Of a stretch of DNA of 64,000 bases, positions 45,333 to 54,630 are shown in pieces; the stretch's first letter is position 1; each line of letters opens with the position of its first letter. The notes under the pieces are model-generated. The model saw only the letters and a program-made list of their open reading frames with translations. It had not been told where the DNA came from and did no database searches. This stretch comes from Rhizobium metallidurans (GTDB taxonomy: Bacteria; Pseudomonadota; Alphaproteobacteria; Rhizobiales; Rhizobiaceae): positions 21,064 through 85,063 of the forward strand of contig NZ_JACIDW010000019.1 of the NCBI RefSeq assembly GCF_014196505.1. The letters are read 5' to 3'. A program made the translations under genes and the position numbers.

Positions 45333-45800
45333 ATGCACCATATCTACGTTGACGCAGACGCCTGCCCGGTCAAGCCAGAGGTTCTCAAGGTCGCCGAACG
45401 CCTCGGCATCGAAGTGACCTTCGTCGCCAACTCCGGCCTGCGCCCCTCGCGCGATCCGATGGTGCACAATGTCATCGTCTCCAGCGCCTTCGACGCCGCC
45501 GACAACTGGATCGCCGAGCATGCGGGCCCAGGCGACGTCGTGGTCACCGCCGACGTACCGCTTGCGGTGCGCTGCGTCGCGACGGGCGCCTTCGTCACCG
45601 GTCCCACCGGCCGCGTCTTCGACGACACCAATATCGGCATGGCAAGCGCCATGCGCGATCTCGGCGCGCATCTGCGCGAGACTGGCGAAAGCAAGGGCTA
45701 CAACGCCGCCTTCGGCCCGAAGGACCGCTCCCGCTTCCTCGAAACATTCGATCGGCTGTGCCGCCGCGCCAAGGCCGTCACGCCACCACCAGGAGAGTAG
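45333..45800 (+). CDS. YaiI/YqxD family (DUF188) protein
   Basis: A 155-residue PIN-like protein. The N-terminal IYVDADACPVKPEVLKVAERL and VVTADVPLAVRCVATGA, together with GRVFDDTNIGMA, are characteristic. The conserved aspartates suggest a nuclease-like fold; biological role unknown. fghA starts 1 bp after its stop, so the two are co-transcribed. Confidence 0.9.
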   Translation: MHHIYVDADACPVKPEVLKVAERLGIEVTFVANSGLRPSRDPMVHNVIVSSAFDAADNWIAEHAGPGDVVVTADVPLAVRCVATGAFVTGPTGRVFDDTNIGMASAMRDLGAHLRETGESKGYNAAFGPKDRSRFLETFDRLCRRAKAVTPPPGE

Positions 45801-45801
45801 A

Positions 45802-46635
45802 ATGAACATCCTATCCCAGGCGACCGCCTTCGGCGGCATGCAGGGCGTCTTCACGCACACGTCGGATGCGCTGAAGTGCGACATGACCTTCGCCGTCTTC
45901 GTGCCCCCGCAGGCGATCGAAAAGCCCTGCCCGGTTCTCTGGTATCTCTCGGGCCTCACCTGCACCCACGCCAACGTCATGGAAAAGGGCGAGTATCGCC
46001 GCATGGCCGCCGAACTCGGCCTGATCATCGTCTGCCCTGATGTCAGCCCGCGCGGCAACGACGTGCCGGACGAACTGACCAACTGGCAGATGGGCAAGGG
46101 CGCCGGCTTCTATCTGGACGCCACCGAAAAGCCCTGGGCCGAGAATTACCAGATGTACACCTACATTACCGAGGAATTGCCCGCTTTCGTCAGCCCGCAC
46201 TTCCGCATGGACATGGATCGCCAGGGCATCTTCGGCCATTCCATGGGTGGCCACGGCGCCATGACCATCGCGCTCAGGAACCCCGGCCGCTTCAAGAGCT
46301 GCTCGGCCTTCGCCCCGATCGTCGAGCCCTCGACCGCCGACTGGTCCGCCCCCGCCTTCGAAAAATATCTCGGGGCCGACCGCGCCGCATGGCGCCAGTA
46401 CGATGCCTGCGCCCTGGTCAGGGATGGCGCCCGCTTCCCCGAATTCCTGATCGACCAGGGCAAGGCCGACGGCTTTCTGGAAAACGGCCTGCGCCCCTGG
46501 CTGTTCGAAGAGGCGATCGAGGGCACCGACATCAAGCTGACGCTGCGCATGCACGAGCGCTACGACCACTCCTACTACTTCATCTCGACCTTCATGGACG
46601 ATCACCTGAAGTGGCACGCCGAACGTCTCGGCTGA
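45802..46635 (+). CDS. fghA: S-formylglutathione hydrolase
   Basis: Alpha/beta hydrolase (esterase D type) of 277 residues that splits S-formylglutathione into formate and glutathione, the last step of the pathway. The nucleophile is S147 in GHSMGGHG, and the His is in ERYDHSYYF. YLSGLTCTHANVMEKGEYRR is family-typical. AGGAG precedes the ATG. It is the final gene before a strong terminator, and glutathione it releases can cycle back to gfa. Confidence 0.94.
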   Translation: MNILSQATAFGGMQGVFTHTSDALKCDMTFAVFVPPQAIEKPCPVLWYLSGLTCTHANVMEKGEYRRMAAELGLIIVCPDVSPRGNDVPDELTNWQMGKGAGFYLDATEKPWAENYQMYTYITEELPAFVSPHFRMDMDRQGIFGHSMGGHGAMTIALRNPGRFKSCSAFAPIVEPSTADWSAPAFEKYLGADRAAWRQYDACALVRDGARFPEFLIDQGKADGFLENGLRPWLFEEAIEGTDIKLTLRMHERYDHSYYFISTFMDDHLKWHAERLG

Positions 46636-46651
46636 GATGTCCCCGGACACA

Positions 46652-46677
46652 CGATCGGCCCCGAAAGGGGCCGATCG
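46652..46677. terminator. Strong terminator after fghA
   Basis: An 11-bp perfect stem (CGATCGGCCCC / GGGGCCGATCG) with a stable GAAA loop, 16 bp after the fghA stop. T-run is short. It ends the formaldehyde cluster and faces the convergent DoxX gene. Confidence 0.75.
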
Positions 46678-46770
46678 GTCGATGCGCTCGTGGTTTGCGC
46701 ATCCATATGTCGCCTGATCGGACCGCGCCGCGTGACAGGTCCGCCGCCGTCCGATCAAACCTCGCGCTTG

Positions 46771-47160
46771 TTACCTGCGCTTGTCGATCGCAAAGGCGCC
46801 AGCGCCCGCGAACACCAGGAACAGGAAGATGAAGCAGTAGAGAATTGCTTCGGCGCCGCCGTTTACGGCAGGGAAGAAGCCGCTCGGGAAGTGCATCATG
46901 AAATAGGCGACAGCCATCTGCCCGGCGAGGATGAAGGCAACCGGACGGGTCAGGAAGCCGACGAGGATCGCGATGCCGCCAATGAACTCGAGCAGTGCAG
47001 CAAACAGGAATAGCGGCGACAGCGGACCGCCGGCGCCCTGCGGGATCGGGAAGGCGAAAAGCTTCATCGTGCCGTGCTCGATGAAGAGCAAGGCGGTGAT
47101 GATGCGGAGCGCGGCCAGCGCATAGGGCTGATACGCGTTAAGGCGTTCGAAACTGGGCAT
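46771..47160 (-). CDS. DoxX family membrane protein
   Basis: A 129-residue protein with four spans. ALRIITALLFIEHGTMKLFAFP and LEFIGGIAILVGFLTRPVAFILAGQMAVAYFMMHFP are characteristic of DoxX. The family is linked to quinone or thiol redox chemistry but is mostly uncharacterised. Single gene, minus strand, between the formaldehyde cluster and pccB. Confidence 0.88.
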   Translation of the reverse strand: MPSFERLNAYQPYALAALRIITALLFIEHGTMKLFAFPIPQGAGGPLSPLFLFAALLEFIGGIAILVGFLTRPVAFILAGQMAVAYFMMHFPSGFFPAVNGGAEAILYCFIFLFLVFAGAGAFAIDKRR

Positions 47161-47285
47161 AAGTCTCTCCTTAGGTCATAAGACAGAGGAGCGTTAGCGA
47201 TACGCTCGAAGACAAAAAAGCCACCCTCACAGCAACTCCAATCACATCCACTTGATTTTCATCGTTTTTCCACGACTTAATCACC

Positions 47286-48818
47286 CTAGAGCGGAATATT
47301 GTCGTGTTTCTTCCAGGGATTGGTAAGGTCCTTGTTGCGCAGCATCTTCAACCCGCGCGCCAAGCGCCGCCGCGTCGAATGCGGCATGATCACCTCGTCG
47401 ACATAGCCACGCTCCGCCGCCACGAACGGAGACAGGAACCGCTCCTCGTACATTCTTGTATGTTCGGCGATCTTGTCGGGATCGGCGATGTCCTTGCGGA
47501 AGATGATCTCGACCGCGCCCTTGGCGCCCATCACGGCGATCTGCGCCGTCGGCCACGCATAGTTGAGATCGCCGCGCAGATGTTTCGACGCCATCACGTC
47601 GTAGGCGCCGCCGAAGGCCTTCCGGGTGATCACGGTCAGCTTCGGCACGGTCGCTTCGGCATAGGCGAAGAGCAGTTTCGCCCCGTGCTTGATCAGCCCG
47701 CCATATTCCTGCGCCGTCCCCGGCAGGAAGCCTGGCACGTCCACGAAGGTGACGATCGGGATATTGAAGCAGTCGCAAAAGCGGACGAAGCGCGCCGCCT
47801 TGCGTGAGGCATCGCTGTCGAGAACGCCGGCCAGCACCATCGGCTGGTTGGCGACGAAGCCGACCGTCGAGCCCTCGATCCGGCCGAAGCCGCAGACGAT
47901 GTTCCTGGCGAAACTCGCCTGGATCTCGAAGAAATCGCCCTCGTCCGCCGTCTTCAGGATCAGTTCCTTGATGTCGTAGGGCTTGTTGGCATTGGCGGGC
48001 ACCAGCGTATCCAGCGACGCGTCCGTTTCCGTCACCGACTGGTAACATTCGATCTCGGGGACCGCGGACGTGTTCGACTGCGGCAGCAGATCGATCAGCC
48101 GGCGTACCTGCGAGAGCGCCTCGACGTCGTTGTCGTAGGCGCCGTCGGCGATCGAGGACTTCGTCGTGTGCACCGAGGCGCCGCCGAGCTCCTCCGCCGT
48201 CACCGTCTCGTTGGTCACGGTCTTGACCACATCGGGGCCGGTCACGAACATGTAGGAGGTGTCACGCACCATGAAGATGAAATCGGTCATGGCGGGCGAA
48301 TAGACGTCGCCGCCGGCGCAAGGCCCCATGATGACGGAGATCTGCGGGATCACGCCCGAGGCGAGCACGTTGCGCTGGAACACCTCGGCATAGCCGCCGA
48401 GCGCCGCCACGCCTTCCTGGATGCGCGCGCCGCCGGCGTCGTAGATGCCGATGATCGGCGCGCGGTTCTTCAGCGCCATGTCCTGGACCTTGATGATCTT
48501 CTCGGCATGCGCCTCCGACAGCGAGCCGCCGAACACCGTGAAATCCTTGGCGAAGACGAAGACGGTGCGGCCGTTGACCGTACCCCATCCGGTCACCACG
48601 CCGTCGCCGGCGATCCGGCTCTTTTCCATGCCGAAATCGTTCGACCGGTGCTCGACGAACATGCCGAACTCCTCGAAGGAGCCTTCGTCGAGAATGAGGT
48701 CGATGCGCTCGCGCGCCGTCAGCTTGCCGCGCTTGTGCTGCGCCTCGATGCGTGTCTCCCCGCCACCCTTGCGGGCGATATCGCGGCGACGTTCGAGCTC
48801 TTCGAGAATTTCCTTCAA
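47286..48818 (-). CDS. pccB: Propionyl-CoA carboxylase beta (carboxyltransferase) subunit
   Basis: Carboxyltransferase of 510 residues that moves CO2 from biotin on PccA to propionyl-CoA. Motifs: HKRGKLTARERIDLILDEGSF, GPCAGGDVYSPAMTDF, FVTGPDVVKTVTNE, VDVPGFLPGTAQE and ITRKAFGGAYDVMASKH. The length and sequence fit PccB better than methylcrotonyl-CoA carboxylase beta. Its partner pccA is on the other strand 7 kb away. Confidence 0.93.
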   Translation of the reverse strand: MKEILEELERRRDIARKGGGETRIEAQHKRGKLTARERIDLILDEGSFEEFGMFVEHRSNDFGMEKSRIAGDGVVTGWGTVNGRTVFVFAKDFTVFGGSLSEAHAEKIIKVQDMALKNRAPIIGIYDAGGARIQEGVAALGGYAEVFQRNVLASGVIPQISVIMGPCAGGDVYSPAMTDFIFMVRDTSYMFVTGPDVVKTVTNETVTAEELGGASVHTTKSSIADGAYDNDVEALSQVRRLIDLLPQSNTSAVPEIECYQSVTETDASLDTLVPANANKPYDIKELILKTADEGDFFEIQASFARNIVCGFGRIEGSTVGFVANQPMVLAGVLDSDASRKAARFVRFCDCFNIPIVTFVDVPGFLPGTAQEYGGLIKHGAKLLFAYAEATVPKLTVITRKAFGGAYDVMASKHLRGDLNYAWPTAQIAVMGAKGAVEIIFRKDIADPDKIAEHTRMYEERFLSPFVAAERGYVDEVIMPHSTRRRLARGLKMLRNKDLTNPWKKHDNIPL

Positions 48819-48841
48819 GGCGACCTCCCGTTGCGGCGCGA

Positions 48842-49318
48842 TTATTCCGAACCCGGGCTGAGCGTGAAGATCGACCGGATACGCGCCGAGATGTTTTCAG
48901 CAAGAATTTCGTCGGACGCATCCGAGAGGTTCGAGCGGCTGAGCACCTCGAACTGCGAGACGGCGATGACAGTGCCGTCGTCGACCGAAGCCGCATCGAC
49001 GGTGATCTTCGCCGAGCTCTGGCTCTTGTCGTACCCCTGCTCCTTGGCGACGGAAACGACGCGGATGGTCAGGACGACGCGCGGATAGACTTCCTTGCGC
49101 ACCGTGGCGTTGATCGCCTTGTTGACCCGATCGCCCACGCCGGCAAGCACCGCGGGCGGCACTTTCGGCCCGGAGACGACCACGGCGCTGCGCACGTCAT
49201 AAACCGGACCCGGCGCCTCCTTCGGCATCAGCGAGCCGCAGGAGGCCAGCGCCAGGCTCGAAACGAGTGCGACAAGCGAAAATAAGATTTTGGAAACAAC
49301 CGACTGAAACATATTCAT
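48842..49318 (-). CDS. Hypothetical lipoprotein
   Basis: A 158-residue lipoprotein candidate. The signal peptide ends in the lipobox LASC (SSLALASCGS). The rest (VSGPKVPPAVLAGVGDRVNKAINATVRKEVYPRVVLTIRV) resembles small envelope proteins of unknown function. It starts about 70 bp after the ATP12 gene and ends 23 bp before pccB. A second ATG two codons later is possible. Confidence 0.72.
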   Translation of the reverse strand: MNMFQSVVSKILFSLVALVSSLALASCGSLMPKEAPGPVYDVRSAVVVSGPKVPPAVLAGVGDRVNKAINATVRKEVYPRVVLTIRVVSVAKEQGYDKSQSSAKITVDAASVDDGTVIAVSQFEVLSRSNLSDASDEILAENISARIRSIFTLSPGSE

Positions 49319-49387
49319 GACGAAAAACCGCGTCCACCCCACTAAGAGTCGCGATCTTCGCCATAAAGGCGGTCATGGCAATCTATT

Positions 49388-50182
49388 TCAGCCCTTCAGT
49401 GCCAAAAAAGCACGGGTGGCGGCGAGAAAATCGATGAAACGCAGCGCGCGCCGCTCTTGCGCCTCTTCGTCGCTGCCCCAGTGCTCGATCGTCCAGTCCT
49501 CTTCGAGATGCGCGAGCGACCAGACTTCGTTTTCGTCGAGCTCGCCTTCGGCAAACGCCAGCGCCAGAAGCGCCGAGCCCGTCAGCGTCGTGATCGTGTG
49601 CAGCACCGCGAGCGCGATGGCGTTGTCGTGCTTGCGCAGCGCCGCCGAAAACGCAGCGATGGCGCTTTGCGGCTGCTGCTGGTGGACGATGCCCTCGGCC
49701 AGGATGAAGCGCGCGCCGAGCGCGTTCGACGCCCAGTCGAGCACCGGGTCCCAGAGCGCGGTCTGCCGCGCCACCAGCTCTTCCGGACCCTCGGCGCGGT
49801 AGCACAGCATGTCGGTGCCGGAGAAGCGCAGTATGTCCTCGAACACCGCCTGCGTGTCGGTCGCAACGCCGTCGATGGCCGTGTTGATCAGCTTGGTGAC
49901 AGGCATGGAGGCCGGATCGATCTCGTCGCCCTGCGCCGTCCACTCGCCAGCCATCAGCTCGGCGAGCTTGCGCGTCGGCGCAGCCAGGAGATTGCGGGCC
50001 GGCGTGCGCACCGGCTTGCCGTCGAGCGCGACCACGAAGCCGGCGTCGGTGCCCTGGGCCTCGCTCACCGAGACGTCCTTGTAGAAGCGCTTGGGCAGCG
50101 GCTTCTTCATCTGGATCTGCGCGCGGCGGATCGGATCGGGATGGCTCAGCGCCTCGGACAGGTCGTTCAACAGATCACGCAT
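49388..50182 (-). CDS. ATP12 family F1-ATPase assembly chaperone
   Basis: A 264-residue protein. It is recognised by KRFYKDVSVSEAQ, FVVALDGKPVRTPARN, LAELMAGEWTAQGDEIDPASMPVTKLINTAIDGV, TDMLCYRAEGPEELVARQ and the W-rich C-terminal segment. In alphaproteobacteria and mitochondria, ATP12 binds the F1 alpha subunit during ATP synthase assembly. The HAD phosphatase gene lies 8 bp upstream. Confidence 0.9.
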   Translation of the reverse strand: MRDLLNDLSEALSHPDPIRRAQIQMKKPLPKRFYKDVSVSEAQGTDAGFVVALDGKPVRTPARNLLAAPTRKLAELMAGEWTAQGDEIDPASMPVTKLINTAIDGVATDTQAVFEDILRFSGTDMLCYRAEGPEELVARQTALWDPVLDWASNALGARFILAEGIVHQQQPQSAIAAFSAALRKHDNAIALAVLHTITTLTGSALLALAFAEGELDENEVWSLAHLEEDWTIEHWGSDEEAQERRALRFIDFLAATRAFLALKG

Positions 50183-50190
50183 GGCTCACC

Positions 50191-50844
50191 TCAGGAAAAA
50201 TGCTTCAGTATGTCGGCCGGATGGTAGGCGATCGTATCGGCGCCGGCCGCGACCAGCTCGTCGACGCTGGCATAGCCCCAGGACACGCCGATCGCCGTGG
50301 CGCCGGCCGCCTTCGCCATCTGCATATCGTAGATCGCATCGCCGATGACAATGGTGTCGGCGGGATTCATCCCCGTTTCGCCGCAGCATTCCGTCACCAT
50401 GGCCGGATGCGGCTTCGACGGGCAATCGTCGGCGGTGCGCGAGACGATGAAATCGCGGGCGAAACCGTGGGTTTCGAGAATGTGCACCAGTCCCCGACGC
50501 GACTTTCCCGTCACGGCGCCGATCAGCACCTCGTCCTTCTCGGCCAGCGTCCGGATCAGCTCGCCGATGCCATCGAACAGCGGCACGTCGACGCCGGCTT
50601 CGGCGCGCACATCGGCGTAGATCGCCTTGTAGTGCGCGGTCATCGCCACCGCCTCGTCGTCCACATGCGGCTTGCCCTGCATCCGGGCGATGGCGATATC
50701 GAGCGTCAGCCCGATGATCGCCTTGGTCTGCGAGATATCGGGCCGGTCATGGCCGAAATGCACGAAGGTGCGCGCCATCACCTCATGGATCAGCGCGGCG
50801 CTATCGACAAGCGTGCCGTCGCAATCGAACAATGCCAGTTTCAT
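50191..50844 (-). CDS. HAD-superfamily hydrolase (Gph-like)
   Basis: A 217-residue phosphatase. Motif I LFDCDGTLVDS is at the N-terminus, motif II VTGKSRRG, the Lys in SKPHPAM, and motif III VIGDAIYDMQMAK. The cap insert is short. Substrate unknown; relatives are annotated as phosphoglycolate or pyrophosphate phosphatases. The start is uncertain because of closely spaced ATGs at 50844, 50853 and above. It is tightly packed between rluC and ATP12 genes. Confidence 0.87.
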   Translation of the reverse strand: MKLALFDCDGTLVDSAALIHEVMARTFVHFGHDRPDISQTKAIIGLTLDIAIARMQGKPHVDDEAVAMTAHYKAIYADVRAEAGVDVPLFDGIGELIRTLAEKDEVLIGAVTGKSRRGLVHILETHGFARDFIVSRTADDCPSKPHPAMVTECCGETGMNPADTIVIGDAIYDMQMAKAAGATAIGVSWGYASVDELVAAGADTIAYHPADILKHFS

Positions 50845-50876
50845 TCCCGAATTCATTTCAAGCGTCATTCCCAAGT

Positions 50877-51869
50877 TTATTCGAAGTCTTCCCGGTCCGC
50901 TTCCGCCAGATCGAGGCCGAGCAGGTTCCAGGTCTGGACCATGTGCGGCGGCAGCGGCGCGGTCACCCGCAGGCGCCCGCCGCTCGGATGCGGAACGTCG
51001 ATCTTGCGGGCGTGCAGATGCAGCCGCTTCTGGATGCCGCCGGGGAAATCCCAGTTGTGGTCGTCGTCGAAATACTTGGGATCGCCAATGATCGGATGGC
51101 CGATATGCAGCGCGTGGACGCGCAGCTGGTGCGTGCGGCCGGTATAGGGCTCCATCTCCAGCCAGGCGAGGTTCTGGGCCGCCGTCTCGCGCACCTTGTA
51201 ATAGGAGATCGCGTGGTCTGCGCCCTCCTCGCCATGCTTGCAGACCCGCATACGGTCACCGTCGGGCGTCTGTTCCTTCACCAGCCAGGTCGAGATCTTG
51301 TCCTCGTGCTTGCGCGGCACGCCCTTGACCAGCGACCAGTAGGTCTTCTTGGTGTCGCGCTCGCGAAACGCCGCCGTCAGCTTCTGCGCCGCACCGCGCG
51401 TGCGGGCGATGACCAGCACGCCCGAGGTGTCGCGGTCGAGGCGGTGAACCAGCCGCGGCTTTTCGCCCTTCGGGCTTGTCCAGGCCTCCAGCATCTTGTC
51501 GATGTTGCGCGTCACGCCGGAACCGCCCTGCACGGCAAGGCCGGCCGGCTTGTTGAGCACGATCACCTTGTCGTCCTCATGCAGGACCATGCGCTGCAAG
51601 AGTTCGTAGTCGCCGCCATGCTTGAGATCGTGGCTGGCGATCGGCCCGCTCTTCTTGGCGTCGACATCGAGCGGCGGCACCCGCACCACCTGCCCCGGCT
51701 GCACGCGCGCATCGGTCTTCACGCGGCCGCCATCGACACGCACCTGGCCGGAACGCATCAGCTTCTGCAGCGGACCGAATCCGAGGCCGGGATAGTGGAT
51801 CTTGAACCAACGATCGAGGCGCATGCCCGCCTCGTCGGCTTCGACGGTAATATGTTCAATGCCAGCCAT
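50877..51869 (-). CDS. RluA/RluC-family 23S rRNA pseudouridine synthase
   Basis: A 330-residue enzyme. The N-terminal S4-like RNA-binding domain (MRLDRWFKIHYPGLGFGPLQKLMRSGQVRVDGGRV) is followed by the catalytic domain, with HRLDRDTSGVLVIA containing the catalytic Asp, and LEMEPYTGRTHQLRVH. RluC modifies positions in helix 35-type loops of 23S rRNA in E. coli; exact target here is inferred. A GTG ten codons upstream is an alternative start. Confidence 0.9.
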   Translation of the reverse strand: MAGIEHITVEADEAGMRLDRWFKIHYPGLGFGPLQKLMRSGQVRVDGGRVKTDARVQPGQVVRVPPLDVDAKKSGPIASHDLKHGGDYELLQRMVLHEDDKVIVLNKPAGLAVQGGSGVTRNIDKMLEAWTSPKGEKPRLVHRLDRDTSGVLVIARTRGAAQKLTAAFRERDTKKTYWSLVKGVPRKHEDKISTWLVKEQTPDGDRMRVCKHGEEGADHAISYYKVRETAAQNLAWLEMEPYTGRTHQLRVHALHIGHPIIGDPKYFDDDHNWDFPGGIQKRLHLHARKIDVPHPSGGRLRVTAPLPPHMVQTWNLLGLDLAEADREDFE

Positions 51870-51970
51870 GTCTGTACTTTCGGAAAGAGTTGCCGGCACC
51901 AGGCGCGGCCTTTGCCGCTGGCTTTAGAGCATTTTACGCAAAAACGGAAACCTGAATCTCAGATCCCATT

Positions 51971-52348
51971 TCAGATCAACGCCCGCATCATCGCAAGCCC
52001 GGCGAAAACCGCCGCCATCGACAGCCCGACGCTCGCCACCACATAGACCGCCGCCGACGCCATCGCCCCGCGCTCGATCAGCGAAATCGCATCCAGCGAA
52101 AAGGCGGAGAACGTCGTGAAGCCGCCGAGAAACCCGGTGATCAACAGCAGCCGCAATTCGTTCGAGGCATTGAACCGCCGCGCGATCAGCTCGGCGAAAA
52201 CCCCGATCACGAAACAACCGACAACATTGACGGCAAGCGTCCCCCACGGAAAGCCCGGCCCCATCAGCCGCAACGACCACTGGCCGACATAATAGCGAAG
52301 CACCGAACCGATGGCGCCGCCGACGGCGACGAGAAGAGCCTGGATCAT
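51971..52348 (-). CDS. crcB: Fluoride channel CrcB/Fluc
   Basis: A 125-residue, four-span channel that exports fluoride as a dimer. GAIGSVLRYYVG, LAVNVVGCFVIG and the loop TGFLGGFTTFSAFSLD are diagnostic. I looked for a fluoride riboswitch upstream and did not see the conserved aptamer. Confidence 0.94.
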   Translation of the reverse strand: MIQALLVAVGGAIGSVLRYYVGQWSLRLMGPGFPWGTLAVNVVGCFVIGVFAELIARRFNASNELRLLLITGFLGGFTTFSAFSLDAISLIERGAMASAAVYVVASVGLSMAAVFAGLAMMRALI

Positions 52349-52416
52349 GCCGCTTGTGTAGCGCAGGCCGGAAGCGTTGCCAATCGACAGCGATCGTCAC
52401 GATTCACCCTTCCACC

Positions 52417-52575
52417 TCAATAGCTGCACGGCCGGTCGTTGTTGAAGCCCATCGCGCAGGCCGAGTTCATTGGCATGTCGCCATTGCGGCTCGGCGCGGT
52501 CGACGTGCAGGCCGTGGCGATGAAGGCGGTTGCGAGCAGCGCTCCGACAAGCGCAAGCGAGTGAAAACGGCGCAT
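52417..52575 (-). CDS. Small lipoprotein
   Basis: A 52-residue ORF with a very strong ribosome site (GGAGG, 7 bases before the ATG). The signal peptide (MRRFHSLALVGALLATAFIATAC) ends in a lipobox IATAC. Only about 30 residues follow, ending in NNDRPCSY. Small lipoproteins of this kind are common in rhizobia; function unknown. Confidence 0.65.
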   Translation of the reverse strand: MRRFHSLALVGALLATAFIATACTSTAPSRNGDMPMNSACAMGFNNDRPCSY

Positions 52576-52777
52576 CTGAACTCCTCCTTTGAAGGATTTG
52601 ACGATCATGTTTTCGAGTAACGCGGGAAGTAACGAGGCCATGAGAAAGATCTAGCGGCGCACTACATTTGAAATATATCGCAAAAAGCAGAAACACGGCA
52701 CAAGAACCATCACATTCGCTCATATTTTAGCGATATTCTTAGCGGCACGGGAAGGTGCGCCGTCCTAAATCTGTCAC

Positions 52778-53047
52778 ATGTCAGTTCTCGTTGGTTCAAT
52801 TTCGGCAAGTACGGCGGCAGCGGCGTTTGAAGCGCTGCGCATCGCCCCGCGCGTATCCGCGAGCACCGCCGCCAAGGACGCCCGCAAGGTGGCCGAACGG
52901 CAGCGCCACGCCGATGCCGACGAAGGCCCCGATGAAACGGCCGCCGTCATCAACTCGACCGAAGTCGCGCTCGACCTGATGACCATGGGCCAGCGTCAGC
53001 CGCAGGCCGCCCTGCAGCAGGCTCTCAAGCTCTACGAGGAAGACTGA
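52778..53047 (+). CDS. Hypothetical protein, helical
   Basis: An 89-residue Ala-rich protein with no signal peptide or membrane span. It has helical stretches (AAKDARKVAERQRHADADEG and LDLMTMGQRQPQAALQQALKLYEED). No good ribosome site is visible before the ATG. It is directly upstream of the glycine riboswitch. No family recognised. Confidence 0.55.
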   Translation: MSVLVGSISASTAAAAFEALRIAPRVSASTAAKDARKVAERQRHADADEGPDETAAVINSTEVALDLMTMGQRQPQAALQQALKLYEED

Positions 53048-53164
53048 GACCACCTGTCGCGATGCCTCCGGGAGCCGATCCCGCAGAAGCACGCGACAAA
53101 AAATTGCTCGCCGGCGACATTCCCCCTTGCCAAGCCGCGCCATCGCCAGATAATTGCGCTCAAC

Positions 53165-53330
53165 CTTGTTGGGAGAAGCCGGCTCGTCGCAGCCGGTGCC
53201 GAAGGAGCAACCGCCCCGGAAACTCTCAGGCAAAAGGACCAGCAAGGGGCAGACGGAACTCTGGAGAGACGCGTTCAAAAAAACGCGCGCCGAAGGGATA
53301 ACAATCTCAGGCAAACAGACAGAGGGGGCT
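53165..53330 (+). promoter_or_regulatory. Tandem glycine riboswitch
   Basis: Two glycine aptamers in a row precede gcvT. The first covers about 53165-53249, with TGGGAGAAGCCGGCT, GCCGAAGGAGCAACC and AACTCTCAGGCAAAAGGACC. The second covers about 53250-53330, with GGAACTCTGGAGAGACGC, GCCGAAGGGATAACAATCTCAGGCAAACAGACAGAGGG. These are the conserved cores of the family. Glycine would switch on expression of the cleavage operon. The expression platform would be in the 70 bases before the gcvT start. Confidence 0.95.
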
Positions 53331-53402
53331 CGAAACAAGGCGCGACCGCGCCCGAATATTGAGCCCGCGCATGGAACCCACGCGCAAACACCGGAGGCGT
53401 CC

Positions 53403-54539
53403 TTGGACGATACTGCTGCCCTGAAGAAAACCCCGCTGCATGACCTGCATCTGTCGCTCGGCGCCCGCATGGTACCCTTCGCGGGCTATGACATGCCGGT
53501 GCAATATCCGGCCGGCGTCATGAAGGAACATCTGCAGACCCGCGCGGCCGCCGGTCTCTTCGATGTGTCCCACATGGGCCAGGTCGTCATCAAGGCGAAG
53601 TCGGGCAAGTATGAGGACGCAGCGCTTGCGCTCGAAAGCCTCGTTCCGGTCGATATCCTCGGGCTCGCCGAAGGACGCCAGCGCTACGGCTTCTTCACCG
53701 ACGAAAACGGCGGCATTCTCGACGACTTGATGATCACCCATCTCGACGACCACCTCTTCGTCGTCGTCAACGCCGCCTGCAAGGATGCCGACGTCGCGCA
53801 CCTTCAGAAGCACCTCTCCGACACCTGCGATATCACGGTGCTCGACCGCGCGCTGATCGCGCTGCAGGGTCCGCGCGCCGTCGAGGCTCTGGCCGAACTC
53901 TGGGCCGATGTCGCCGCCATGAAGTTCATGGACGTGCGCCACTGCCGCCTGCACGACGTCTCCTGTCTTGTCTCGCGCTCCGGCTATAGCGGCGAAGATG
54001 GCTACGAGATCTCGATCCCCTCGGAGATGGCCGTCGATGTCACCAAGCGGTTGCTCGAACATCCCGACGTCGAGCCGATCGGCCTCGGCGCCCGCGACAG
54101 CCTGCGCCTCGAAGCCGGCCTCTGCCTCTATGGCAACGACATCGACACGACGACGACCCCCGTCGAGGCGGCCCTCGTCTGGGCCATCCAGAAGGCCCGC
54201 AAATCGGGCGGCGCCCGCGCCGGCGGCTTCCCCGGCGCTGAACGCATCCTCTCCGAACTCGACCAAGGCGCCACCCGCCGCCGCGTCGGCCTGAAGCCCG
54301 ACGGCAAGGCCCCGGTGCGCGGCCATGCCAAGCTCTACGCCGACCAGGAAGGCAAGACCGAGATCGGCGAAGTGACCTCAGGCGGCTTCGGCCCCAGCGC
54401 CGAAGGCCCTGTTGCCATGGGTTACGTGCCGGTCGCCTCTGCCGATGTCGGAACGGTCGTCTACGCCGAGGTACGCGGCAAGTACCTGCCGGTCACCGTC
54501 GCGGCCCTGCCCTTCGTCGCTCCGACGTACAAGCGATAA
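53403..54539 (+). CDS. gcvT: Glycine cleavage system T protein (aminomethyltransferase)
   Basis: Transfers the methylene group from the H protein to tetrahydrofolate. The 378-residue protein has PLHDLHLSLGARMVPFAGYDMPVQYPAG, FDVSHMGQ, GYSGEDGYEIS and ARDSLRLEAGLCLYGNDID (folate-site residues). The start is TTG (53403), with GGAGG 5 bases upstream; this places the N-terminus MDDTAALKKT where the family begins. First gene of gcvTHP, behind the glycine riboswitch. Confidence 0.95.
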   Translation: MDDTAALKKTPLHDLHLSLGARMVPFAGYDMPVQYPAGVMKEHLQTRAAAGLFDVSHMGQVVIKAKSGKYEDAALALESLVPVDILGLAEGRQRYGFFTDENGGILDDLMITHLDDHLFVVVNAACKDADVAHLQKHLSDTCDITVLDRALIALQGPRAVEALAELWADVAAMKFMDVRHCRLHDVSCLVSRSGYSGEDGYEISIPSEMAVDVTKRLLEHPDVEPIGLGARDSLRLEAGLCLYGNDIDTTTTPVEAALVWAIQKARKSGGARAGGFPGAERILSELDQGATRRRVGLKPDGKAPVRGHAKLYADQEGKTEIGEVTSGGFGPSAEGPVAMGYVPVASADVGTVVYAEVRGKYLPVTVAALPFVAPTYKR

Positions 54540-54630
54540 GACCATGAGCGCGGCGGCGATCCATATCGTTGCACTGCCTGTTCAGGCGCACTGTTCGCAG
54601 GCCGCCGTCGCTGGCGTTGCGCGAGGATTA

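Noticed and set aside
52349..52416. Possible fluoride riboswitch upstream of crcB
   Set aside because: The short region upstream of the minus-strand crcB start lacks the conserved fluoride aptamer elements.
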